Part shown: positions 21,868-30,202 of the stretch, piece by piece
Numbering within the stretch: position 1 is the stretch's first letter
How the letters are laid out: each line of letters starts with the position of its first letter
Assembly: GCF_023895975.1 (NCBI RefSeq)
Contig: NZ_JALBWM010000011.1
Span: 1-64,000, forward strand
DNA length: 64,000 bases
Source: Microbulbifer okhotskensis
GTDB lineage: Bacteria; Pseudomonadota; Gammaproteobacteria; Pseudomonadales; Cellvibrionaceae
Direction: 5' to 3'
The notes under the pieces: generated by a model
Seen by the model: the letters and a program-made list of their open reading frames with translations, nothing else
Told to the model about the DNA's origin: nothing
Databases searched by the model: none
Program-made: the position numbers and the translations under genes

Positions 21868-22845
21868 CCCCTTACTTGTGCCGACCAACCACGTGACAGT
21901 CACCGGCTAGTTACACTTCGCACCCAATAGGCCGCACCAACAACCGCGGCTCCCAGCAGCCAATCCAGGCCCGCCATCAGCCCCTTGGGTCGTAGTAACG
22001 CCAGCACACCTGGCTTGCCCCGCAAACCAGGTGTGCGCTCCATACTAAAAGACTGCAACAGTTCCTCAACGCCTACCCCCCGGTATACGACTACCAAGTT
22101 AGCATTATCCAGCTGCAAGCAACTACCTGAGTGCCTTGAGGGATTCAATACAAATTATCTACCTCAGTTTAACTGTAACAACAATGACAAATAAGTTGGC
22201 ATAAAGCGCCAAACCTATTCGCAAATGACAGGGATTCCTTTTTACAATTGAGACTTATTTCCAATAAGCAGAAAATAATGCCCAATGGATAAAATAGTAA
22301 AAATGAAGCTGGTACAGGCGCACAACAATGAAATATATTGTGCCGACACCGATCACCTAAAGCGCTATAGGCAGACCAGCTTGTGAGTATTGATCAGACA
22401 AGCGTGTAATTATAAAAGCCCAAACCTTAACTGGATCACACCCCTGACTAAGAAAAAGGCGGCGAGACTTTTGACGGCAACACAACTTATCAGCGAAAAT
22501 GGCAGTAATTACGAACAATTATTGCATTCCCCCCCTGGATCGGTATAAAGGGGGCGCATCAATACAACAACTTTCAAGAATACTTAGTGACTTAATTACT
22601 CAAGGCAAGGTGAATCAGCTCCAACGCCACCATTGGAGTAGTGCCGCTATTCGGTGACTCCTCTATATCTGTAGCCAGCTGAACCTCAATCTGCGAGAAG
22701 CAAGTGCCACGAACAGCTGTGAACCTTTGCTGTATTCAGCTGGAGCAATTGTAGAACTGGCACCCTCAGCCTCACCCTCCTTGAATGAAATTCAGTCACA
22801 ACAGAAAGCCACAATAGATTGTTGGCAGGGCAAAAGGGTAGGAAT
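21868..22845. other. Long AT-rich intergenic region before the FHA gene
   Basis: Nearly 1 kb between the YceI operon and the FHA gene contains only the doubtful minus-strand frame. I see no strong terminator, tandem repeat or known riboswitch. The region is lower in GC than the flanking genes. It presumably carries the promoter of the FHA-kinase locus. Confidence 0.4.
21900..22148 (-). CDS. Possible small membrane protein, doubtful
   Basis: An 82-codon frame begins with TTG and ends with a hydrophobic helix (LMAGLDWLLGAAVVGAAYWV). No good ribosome binding site is visible (a GAGGT is about 12 nt away), and the frame contains a 10-bp inverted repeat (22004-22013 with 22027-22036). It may be a real orphan gene, a remnant, or chance. 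I have no family match. Confidence 0.25.
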   Translation of the reverse strand: MNPSRHSGSCLQLDNANLVVVYRGVGVEELLQSFSMERTPGLRGKPGVLALLRPKGLMAGLDWLLGAAVVGAAYWVRSVTSR

Positions 22846-23820
22846 ATGGCTTGCTTACAGCATCCAGATAAGGATCAGCCAGTTTATTTAATGGCGCACC
22901 ACACCGTAGGGCGTCGCCAGGGCGCAGTGGATACTCGTATCACCAGTGCTGAAATTTCTGGAATACATGCGGCTCTTCAGTGGACAGGCACTCACTGGAA
23001 TATTCGCGACCTGAGCCGCAATGGAACCTGGTTGAATGGCCAGCAGTTGGTTCCCGCCAAAAGTTATCCACTACAGACCGGTGATAAGATCTGCTTCGGG
23101 CGTGTGAACAACCCAGCCTGGATCGTTGAGAACCTCGACGCACCCGAAAATTTATTGATCGATATTCACTCAGGCGAGGCGCAACCGCTCGAGCAATATC
23201 ACCTGCTCCCCGATGAAAATGAGCCCCTAGCCAGCTTACAGTACAGCCCGCTTACCGGGCAGTGGCTCTATGAGTTTACCGGGGATTCCGCAGAAGACGG
23301 CAACAAGACCCTAGTCAACCACGGAGATCGAATCGACTGCGGCTTAAACAGTTGGCAACTGTTCCTGGCTGACAACCAGGGAGCAACCAAGGAGCTGTCC
23401 TTACAACAACTGTCAATCGTTGATTTTGAACTGCGTTTCTCCGTCAGCTCTCATGAGGAGCATGTGCAATTACAGCTCCAACGCGAAGGCATGAAGCAAT
23501 CGCTACCGGCCAGAATTCACAACTACTTGCTGCTGTACCTGGCCCGCGCGCGCTTCAGTGATATGCAAAACGGTATGGATACGGACTCTCAAGGCTGGGT
23601 TTCCATCCAGGTAGCCACTCACGAGCTGGGCATCACGGTCAATCACCTGAATACCCAGATATTCCGCGCGCGCAAGCAAATTTCAGAATCTCTGCCAGAT
23701 GCTGTTGACACTTCAGATCTGGTGGAACGTCGTTCCTGGGAGATCCGTATCGGCTGCCGCCAATTCGAGATTTATAAAGGCACGCAACTGGAGGCGAAAA
23801 CAGAGCCTCAGGAAGCGTAA
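22846..23820 (+). CDS. FHA domain protein with C-terminal helical/winged-helix-like region
   Basis: The 324-residue soluble protein has an FHA phosphothreonine-binding domain at about residues 10-95. It shows the GRR, the S-x-x-H-like SGIHA and the NGTWLNG motif expected of a functional FHA. A second beta-rich segment is at about 115-200. A helical C-terminus at about 215-290 (PARIHNYLLLYLARAR, then GITVNHLNTQIFRARKQI) has the look of a winged-helix DNA-binding domain. I chose the ATG at 22846 because AAGGGT lies about 7 nt upstream. It directly precedes two Ser/Thr kinase genes, so it is probably the phospho-dependent output or scaffold of that system. DNA binding is an inference. Confidence 0.75.
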   Translation: MACLQHPDKDQPVYLMAHHTVGRRQGAVDTRITSAEISGIHAALQWTGTHWNIRDLSRNGTWLNGQQLVPAKSYPLQTGDKICFGRVNNPAWIVENLDAPENLLIDIHSGEAQPLEQYHLLPDENEPLASLQYSPLTGQWLYEFTGDSAEDGNKTLVNHGDRIDCGLNSWQLFLADNQGATKELSLQQLSIVDFELRFSVSSHEEHVQLQLQREGMKQSLPARIHNYLLLYLARARFSDMQNGMDTDSQGWVSIQVATHELGITVNHLNTQIFRARKQISESLPDAVDTSDLVERRSWEIRIGCRQFEIYKGTQLEAKTEPQEA

Positions 23821-23929
23821 ACGGATAGGTTGCAAGGACGCTCAGGACTAGCCCCCCCCTTTTATTTATTCAGTCACTATTTGCCAGGGATGGCGAACTG
23901 AATCACTGAGCCCCTTGGCAATATCTACA

Positions 23930-26545
23930 ATGTCAGTGCAACCACCTTCTTATATCGGCCATTACAAGATTTTAGGGCAGCTCGGTGCCGGAGGCATGGG
24001 TGTTGTCTACCTGGCCAAAGACGAGCGACTCAACCGACAGGTTGCCATAAAACGGCTACTCAAAGGTCCGGCCGATGAATCTGCCTCCCGGCGGATTCAT
24101 CAGGAAGCCCTGCTTCTCGCACAGCTCAACCATAATAATATTGTGCAAATCTACGATGTTGTAGAAGAGCAAAGCGATGTCGCCCTGGTGATGGAGTATG
24201 TCGATGGCCGCCCACTCACCTACTGGGCACGGGAGTTTAATCCCAACCTTCGCCAGAAAGTACAATTGCTCAAGCAAATCGCTACCGGACTGGCACGGGC
24301 ACATGCCGCCGGCATTATTCACCGCGACCTTAAAGCCGATAATATCCTTATTGATAGCAATAACATTGCGAAGATCGCTGATTTTGGTATTGCCCGAAGC
24401 TGGCAGGATACGAAAGACTTAACCCGAGAGCATCATGTCGCCGGAAGCTGGTACGCCATGTCCCCCGAGCAGGCCCTCGGAGAAAAACTGGATAGCCGCT
24501 GCGACTTATTTGCCTTGGGGATGCTCGCTTACCACCTGCTCTGTGGCCAGTCTCCGTTTGGCAAGCATGGAAGTCCATACGTTATTATCGACCGGATCAT
24601 CAACAGCCCGCACCCCCCAGTTGGAGTCGTTAATCCCGGGCTTCCTGCGGCACTGTGTAAACTGCTGGATAAGTTGCTGGCCAAAACCCCCGATAAGCGC
24701 CCCGTCAGCGCAGCCTCTGTAGCAGCCGATTTCGAAGTGATTCTGAGTCAATTGACATCAGATCAGGAAAGCGCCGAAGAGTACGAAACAACGATCACCA
24801 CTGAAGATTTTCACGTACAACAACGACGCAAAAACAAAGGTCGCAAGCTCGTAGCCGGGATACTCCTGGCATCCTGTGCAGTATTGCTCGGCTTAACCGC
24901 TGCGGTTTTCCCGCAACTTTCGCTACCGGGAAATAAAAAGCCCTCTGGAAAATATATTGCAATTATTGAGCCAAACCTATCTAACCTGCACAGCCGCGAG
25001 GAAAGACTGTTAGCCAATAATCTTCTCAGCTCTATCAAGCAGGGATTATCCGACCAAAAAGCGCTGCTACTGGTTCCTTATTCAGAGTCACAGCAACTTA
25101 AGGGCAGACCCTTGCGCGAGCAGGCGCAAGCGCTCAACGCACAGCTTCTACTACAATTTGCCCTGAACTGTGAAGCGGCTCTCTGCGAAGCCTCGTTCGA
25201 CCTGATAGAAACTGAAGACTTTGTCGAGACCGCCAGCCGCAGCACTATGTTGAATCTCGATGCCCCCCTGGAAAGCCGCGCGCGTGTCCTACAACAGCTG
25301 CACTATCTGCTACCCAGCTATCCAGCAGAAAACCAAGGTACCCTGTTCAGCTTGAGTCCAGAGGATTATCAGCGCTACCTCGAGGTATTCGAGCAGCGTA
25401 ATAATGAAGCGGATGTCGCTGAAGCAATTGCGGAAATGGAGGCACTATTAAAAAAGAACGCCTACTTCCCCCCTTACTATGAGTTGCTAGCAGACCTGTT
25501 AGTCACTCACTTTTATCATTCGCGGGATTCCAAAATACGGGGCAGACTCGAAGAGCTTCTCGACAATATACCTGCAAAAATTGCCAACCATCCAACGATA
25601 CTAGTCACCAAAGTAAGGATTGCCATCTATCTGGCAGATACCGAGCGTACAGAAGCCTTACTTGCAAAATTAAAGCTGCTGTTGCCGGATCAAGCTCTCT
25701 ACTATTTCCTGCGCGCGGGAGCCTACCAACGAGGAGGAGCTTACAGTCGCGCGTTGGAAGTCATTAATCAGGCGCTCAATATTCGCACCAGCCCTATTTA
25801 TCTTCGGCAAAAAGCAATGACTCTGACCCTGATGGGGCAAATGGAGAAAGCCAAACCCCATCTTTTACAGGCTATCCATCTCAACAATCACTATATTGAC
25901 GCCATCTCCCTGCTCGCAGCCAATGAACTGGATTCAGGCCGCCCCGGGGAGTCGATTCGTCTACTCAGCCAGCTGGGCTTACAGCAATTGGGTGACCGGG
26001 ATACTTTCAACCTCTGCCTGTCTTATTACATCGAAAAGCGGTTGCAAGACACTAAAAACTGCCTTGCCCATATTATTAAGCGAGTGCCTAAAGACCCCCA
26101 TGTGTATCTGCTGTTGGCAGAAATTGCACGCTTGGAAAATAGGCCGGTCAAATCACAAGAGTTTGCCCAGCGCGCCCTCACCTTGGCACAGGAACAACAG
26201 GACTGGCTTGGGCTATTACTGCGGGCAAGGGCCTACTCAGAGCTAGGCCAGGGCGAGCAAGCCATTGAAGCCCTATTAAAGATTGACAATACCGCGCCTG
26301 ATGGGCTGTTTATAAATTACAGCCGCGCCCAGGTTTATATGGCCAGTGGCGACATGCTTTCCGCCAAAGCGTATATACGAAAGACACTGGAGCTTGGCAT
26401 GGCCCCAGTGTGGTTCACGACGATTGGCTTTCAATCCATCTGTACCCTGGCGAATTTTGATGATTTGCGCGTCAACTACCCAACATTATGCTCTGAAAGG
26501 ACTGACGTCCCAACCATCGAAAATAATTCAAACAGAATGGAATAA
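23930..26545 (+). CDS. Membrane Ser/Thr protein kinase with extracytoplasmic TPR region (first of pair)
   Basis: The 871-residue protein has a complete Hanks-type kinase domain at about residues 12-275: glycine loop GAGGMGVVY, Lys41 in VAIKRL, HRDLKADN with Asp133, DFGIAR with Asp151 and a SPEQ P+1 motif. A single transmembrane helix lies at about 306-329. The remaining 540 residues, predicted periplasmic, contain a small alpha/beta region and then many TPR-like helical repeats. All catalytic residues are intact. It follows the FHA gene by 109 bases and precedes a paralogue of the same layout. The ATG at 23930 has no strong ribosome binding site; an in-frame TTG at 23915 is the alternative. 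Confidence 0.9.
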   Translation: MSVQPPSYIGHYKILGQLGAGGMGVVYLAKDERLNRQVAIKRLLKGPADESASRRIHQEALLLAQLNHNNIVQIYDVVEEQSDVALVMEYVDGRPLTYWAREFNPNLRQKVQLLKQIATGLARAHAAGIIHRDLKADNILIDSNNIAKIADFGIARSWQDTKDLTREHHVAGSWYAMSPEQALGEKLDSRCDLFALGMLAYHLLCGQSPFGKHGSPYVIIDRIINSPHPPVGVVNPGLPAALCKLLDKLLAKTPDKRPVSAASVAADFEVILSQLTSDQESAEEYETTITTEDFHVQQRRKNKGRKLVAGILLASCAVLLGLTAAVFPQLSLPGNKKPSGKYIAIIEPNLSNLHSREERLLANNLLSSIKQGLSDQKALLLVPYSESQQLKGRPLREQAQALNAQLLLQFALNCEAALCEASFDLIETEDFVETASRSTMLNLDAPLESRARVLQQLHYLLPSYPAENQGTLFSLSPEDYQRYLEVFEQRNNEADVAEAIAEMEALLKKNAYFPPYYELLADLLVTHFYHSRDSKIRGRLEELLDNIPAKIANHPTILVTKVRIAIYLADTERTEALLAKLKLLLPDQALYYFLRAGAYQRGGAYSRALEVINQALNIRTSPIYLRQKAMTLTLMGQMEKAKPHLLQAIHLNNHYIDAISLLAANELDSGRPGESIRLLSQLGLQQLGDRDTFNLCLSYYIEKRLQDTKNCLAHIIKRVPKDPHVYLLLAEIARLENRPVKSQEFAQRALTLAQEQQDWLGLLLRARAYSELGQGEQAIEALLKIDNTAPDGLFINYSRAQVYMASGDMLSAKAYIRKTLELGMAPVWFTTIGFQSICTLANFDDLRVNYPTLCSERTDVPTIENNSNRME

Positions 26546-26637
26546 CGTGAACCATTTCTCTTTAGGAGGGGACAGATGCCTTCACGAAATTGTACTATCG
26601 GGTAGAATCCCCCATCCATCCAAGAAGATTACATTAC

Positions 26638-29196
26638 ATGGACGTAGTAGCGCTGGAGAAGACTGAGGAATATCAAGGCCGTTACAGGGTTGAAAGCACC
26701 CTGGGCGCTGGCGGTATGGGGGTGGTATTTCTCGCTGAAGATATCAAGCTCGGGCGCAAAGTCGCCATCAAACAGCTCCGCTCAGATATGACCGGCAACT
26801 CTGCCGAGGCGCGTTTTCGCAGTGAAGCCAAGCTACTAGCACGGCTAAACCATCCCAATATCGTACGCTTGTACGATGTTATCGAAAAAGATCACAGTAT
26901 CGCTCTGGTGATGGAGCTGGTTGAGGGGGTCACTCTCAAAGAGTGGATGCGGGAGAACTCCCCGACCCTGGCAGAAAAACTCGATTTACTGATGCAAATC
27001 TGCCAGGGATTAAGTAAGGCCCACTGCCTAGGGATTATCCACCGTGACTTAAAGCCTGAAAATATCCTCGTTACCACCGACGGTGTAGCAAAGATTACCG
27101 ATTTTGGTATTGCAAAAACCTTGGATTGTGATCAGGATTTAACCAGAGAGGATCATATTGCCGGCAGTGTACAAGCTATGTCGCCAGAGCAGTTACAGGG
27201 AGCAAAACTGGATGCCCGCAGCGATTTATTTAGCCTAGGAGCCATTGCCTACGAGCTTCTGTGCGATTCGAAACCTTTTAAACGGGGAGATAAGAGTGCT
27301 CTGGCCTTCGCCCAGCAAATTACTCAAAGTCCTCATATACCCCCGCAGCAAACCTGGGCAGATATTCCCAAGCCGCTAGCAGCACTTTTGGACCGACTGC
27401 TTGGAAAGCGCCCTGAACTGCGTCCAGAATCTGCCCAGCAAGTTTTTGAAGCCTTAGAACTCGTTTGCAAGCATGGAATAGATATAAAAACACAGCAATA
27501 TTCAGAAACAGTTACCCAGTTATTAATTAAGCCTAGAAAAAAACGGGCACCTATAGGTATAGCACTGACCGTCTTTGCAGCCACCTGTGCAGTAGCCCTC
27601 TGGGGGTGGAAAATTTATATGCAGCTGCCACCACAATATATAGCTTTACTACCCGTTGAGATAAATGGGGCTGGATATGGGCAAAACGAGAAAATGCTGA
27701 TCAAGGCAATGATAAGGCAAGCGCTACTAAGCGCGCCTACCCAACTCCAATCCAGTGCATTAGTAAGCTACAACCCATTAAAAGGGGCCAACTACGAGGG
27801 GCAATTACAAAATCTGCACAACAAAGGAGTCACTGATGCCTTACTGGCGCATGTAGACTGTATACAAGTACGTTGTAATATCGAGATTCAACGTATTAGC
27901 CCTGCCGACAGCCAAATTCGCGAACAGGCAAGTTTTGTTTTCCTCAGTGACAAGCGTCAGGAAGCCCAATATACGATCAGCAACAGTGCCGTGGAACTAT
28001 TCCCCAAAAGCTATCATAAGAACCCCTATAAAGAAGCTCAAATGGAAACCGATGATTACAACCAGTTCTTAGAGGTTCTTTCCAAAATTGGTGGCAATAC
28101 TGTTGTTAGCAAAAGTGATCTGGAAATATTAAAAGAGCTAATAGGCAAATACCCTGTAAATACGAATTTATATCTGGCATATGCAAAAGCCGCCGCAGCT
28201 TTATTTACCAGTACAGACGATTCTAGACTACTGTCAAGCGCACTTGGAATACTCACCAGCGCCGAGGGATTAGGTGCCAATGAAGCAGCAATACTAGAAA
28301 CCAAACTTTTTATTAAGTCCCTCAGTACAGACAGGGAAGGGTTTGAATCGATACTAAAAAAATTACAAACTCAAGGACATCCGTCTGCTCACCACCTAAC
28401 TCAGTTCGCCAGATTCCTCTATATCCAAGGAAACTATAAAGAAAGCCTACGCTATGCCAGCGAAGCCGCAGGGCTGAACCCATCGTTCAATAATTACTAC
28501 TATAAAGCAATTAACCTAGTTGGACTGGGAGACTATGATTCAGCCAGAAGTGTTTTGGAAAAAATGGTTACGGCTTATCCGAATAGGTGGAAAGTTCACA
28601 ACATCCTCGGAGTAGTTGAACTGGAGACTGGCAATTTTGAAAGAGCGAAAAATATCATCCTGTCTGTTCCTGAACATCATAGAGACTGGCAAACTAATTC
28701 CAATCTGGGAACCATCTTTTTCTTGCAAGGGAAATATACGGAAGCATTACAAGAATATAAAGAAGTACTAAATTCTTCTCCTGAACATCTACAAATGTAC
28801 GTATATGTTGCAGAAACATATCTGATGCTTTCCAACCAAGAGCAAATGGAAAAATATTTTTCAAAAGTACTGGAACTTACAGATAATGCCCTTAACCCCC
28901 AACAAAAGCGCTACAAGGCTCAGGCCCTAGCCTATCTCGGAGAAACAGCACGCTCTATATCCCTAATAAAGGATTTGTTACATGAGGTCCCCGAAAGCAC
29001 TTATATCAAGCACACTGCAGCCCAAGTATACGCCCTTGCTAAGGAGTGGCAGTCTGCGAACTACCACACAGAGCAACTAATTAGCCAGGGAATGAGCGCA
29101 GAATGGTTTGCCTTACCCGCATTCCAGAATCTCTGTACGCACCCCCAGGCCTCACGGGTTGTCAAGGAAGCGATATGCACTACGGAAGAGGGTTAA
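26638..29196 (+). CDS. Membrane Ser/Thr protein kinase with extracytoplasmic TPR region (second of pair)
   Basis: The 852-residue paralogue of the preceding kinase has the same order of parts. The kinase domain is at about 15-280, with GAGGMGVVF, Lys45 in VAIKQL, HRDLKPEN with Asp137 and DFGIAK with Asp155. One transmembrane helix lies at about 306-328, followed by about 520 residues of alpha/beta plus TPR-like repeats. The two ectodomains are clearly diverged although both end with the same ISQGM/LELGM-AEWF/PVWF type motif. This suggests duplication followed by divergence of the sensing part. The ATG at 26638 is chosen because the kinase homology starts there. The 3' end overlaps the convergent gene by 17 bases. 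Confidence 0.9.
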   Translation: MDVVALEKTEEYQGRYRVESTLGAGGMGVVFLAEDIKLGRKVAIKQLRSDMTGNSAEARFRSEAKLLARLNHPNIVRLYDVIEKDHSIALVMELVEGVTLKEWMRENSPTLAEKLDLLMQICQGLSKAHCLGIIHRDLKPENILVTTDGVAKITDFGIAKTLDCDQDLTREDHIAGSVQAMSPEQLQGAKLDARSDLFSLGAIAYELLCDSKPFKRGDKSALAFAQQITQSPHIPPQQTWADIPKPLAALLDRLLGKRPELRPESAQQVFEALELVCKHGIDIKTQQYSETVTQLLIKPRKKRAPIGIALTVFAATCAVALWGWKIYMQLPPQYIALLPVEINGAGYGQNEKMLIKAMIRQALLSAPTQLQSSALVSYNPLKGANYEGQLQNLHNKGVTDALLAHVDCIQVRCNIEIQRISPADSQIREQASFVFLSDKRQEAQYTISNSAVELFPKSYHKNPYKEAQMETDDYNQFLEVLSKIGGNTVVSKSDLEILKELIGKYPVNTNLYLAYAKAAAALFTSTDDSRLLSSALGILTSAEGLGANEAAILETKLFIKSLSTDREGFESILKKLQTQGHPSAHHLTQFARFLYIQGNYKESLRYASEAAGLNPSFNNYYYKAINLVGLGDYDSARSVLEKMVTAYPNRWKVHNILGVVELETGNFERAKNIILSVPEHHRDWQTNSNLGTIFFLQGKYTEALQEYKEVLNSSPEHLQMYVYVAETYLMLSNQEQMEKYFSKVLELTDNALNPQQKRYKAQALAYLGETARSISLIKDLLHEVPESTYIKHTAAQVYALAKEWQSANYHTEQLISQGMSAEWFALPAFQNLCTHPQASRVVKEAICTTEEG

Positions 29197-29662
29197 TTAC
29201 AGCCTCGGGGTCGCCAGAAACAAAGTGCATACCTGTCTCGACATCGACACACATCCATAAGAAGGAAAAATTATCAGGAATGCTCTCTTTATCCTTGATT
29301 TTGATTACCAACTTGGTGTAATCCCCATCTACCTCCTTCGCACGAGCACGAAACTGGTGACGAAAATCTGGGCTCAGAGCAATAATGCCATCTAATTTGT
29401 GATTCTGATGGTAGCGCACAAACTCAAGCTCTCTACCGGGCACTTCAGACAAGTCCAGAGTGATCTTCAAAGTCAAAACTCCACCCTGCGCAATACTGAA
29501 GTGCATATTACCGAAACGCTCTTCTGGATTGTCAGCATTAAATAACGGCCAGTACTGGGACTCTCCGCCCACTTGCTCTTTGGGTTGCAACACCAAATCA
29601 AGTGTCAACCCTTCTTTGGGCACTTCACACTCAAGTTTTGGTAAGTCAGCGCAATTGACCAT
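29180..29662 (-). CDS. Hypothetical beta-rich protein, 160 residues
   Basis: I do not firmly recognise this soluble protein. It has no signal peptide and appears mostly beta-stranded. Its C-terminus (VETGMHFVSGDPEAVINP) resembles the TG...DP...NP ending of small DP-EP-type proteins from marine Gammaproteobacteria, a low-confidence match. I chose the ATG at 29662 because AGGG lies 8 nt upstream. It overlaps the 3' end of the second kinase gene in convergent orientation. On its own strand, a strong terminator and a structured RNA-like region lie about 105 bases upstream of its start, so its expression could be controlled by attenuation. Confidence 0.6.
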   Translation of the reverse strand: MVNCADLPKLECEVPKEGLTLDLVLQPKEQVGGESQYWPLFNADNPEERFGNMHFSIAQGGVLTLKITLDLSEVPGRELEFVRYHQNHKLDGIIALSPDFRHQFRARAKEVDGDYTKLVIKIKDKESIPDNFSFLWMCVDVETGMHFVSGDPEAVINPLP

Positions 29663-29766
29663 TCTTTCATCCCTCTCTAAAAATTTGTTATATGGTGTCA
29701 CCGCAGGACGTTTTATCTCATGTAAACTACGTCCGTGACTGCGTCATCATAACCGGTTCAGTTCCT

Positions 29767-29797
29767 AAAAAAAGCCGGCAGTACTGAAACTGCCGGC
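29767..29797 (-). terminator. Strong intrinsic terminator facing the minus strand
   Basis: A perfect 9-bp stem GCCGGCAGT/ACTGCCGGC with a 6-nt loop is followed on the minus strand by seven T residues. It must end a minus-strand transcript starting between here and about 30,200, where no open frame is convincing. Confidence 0.85.
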
Positions 29798-30060
29798 CCG
29801 AAATGATGGTCCCAACCATCGACGGTTACAACAACACTATCAAGAGCAAAATTTGGCATCCATGCCCGGACAAGCTCATCCCGTAGAATCGACTAAAGCT
29901 CTGCACCTGCCGGTTCCAGCTTGTCTGTTCAGCTTGCGCTGAATCCCTTTTTCTCCTGCCAGTCTAAAAATCGGCAAAAGAAACAAATCTATTCAAAGTT
30001 TCATTGTGGGGGCTGCCCATCCTTGGCGAGGTAACTGCCTGCACAATTACCTGCACCCCC
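29767..30060 (-). ncRNA. Candidate structured GGA-rich RNA or attenuating leader
   Basis: On the minus strand this 290-base stretch can form several hairpins: GGGGG/CCCCC around AGGTAA/TTACCT (30008-30060), TTCAGC-GCAA-GCTGAA (29928-29943), an 8-bp long-range helix (29869-29876 with 29918-29925), GGCA-TGGA-TGCC (29855-29866) and GATGGT/ACCATC (29805-29820). It ends in the terminator at 29767-29797. Seven GGA triplets occur, some in loops. No known RNA family (RNase P, tmRNA, 6S, SRP) fits. It could be an independent small RNA, a regulated leader of the gene starting at 29662, or part of a dispersed palindromic repeat. The 5' end is unknown. Confidence 0.4.
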
Positions 30061-30202
30061 TCAACTGGAATCCACTGTACGGATTTGAGAATTACAGATC
30101 TATCACACCCAATTACAAGAAATTACGCGCCAAATGTTTTATATGCCGCTTTGGGCTGTTAGAGTTCTGATATAACAAAAAACATCACCAAGTGAGGATA
30201 CG

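Noticed and set aside
22004-22036. 10-bp inverted repeat as a terminator or operator
   Set aside because: Perfect arms but no T tract and no gene clearly ending or starting beside it; left unassigned.
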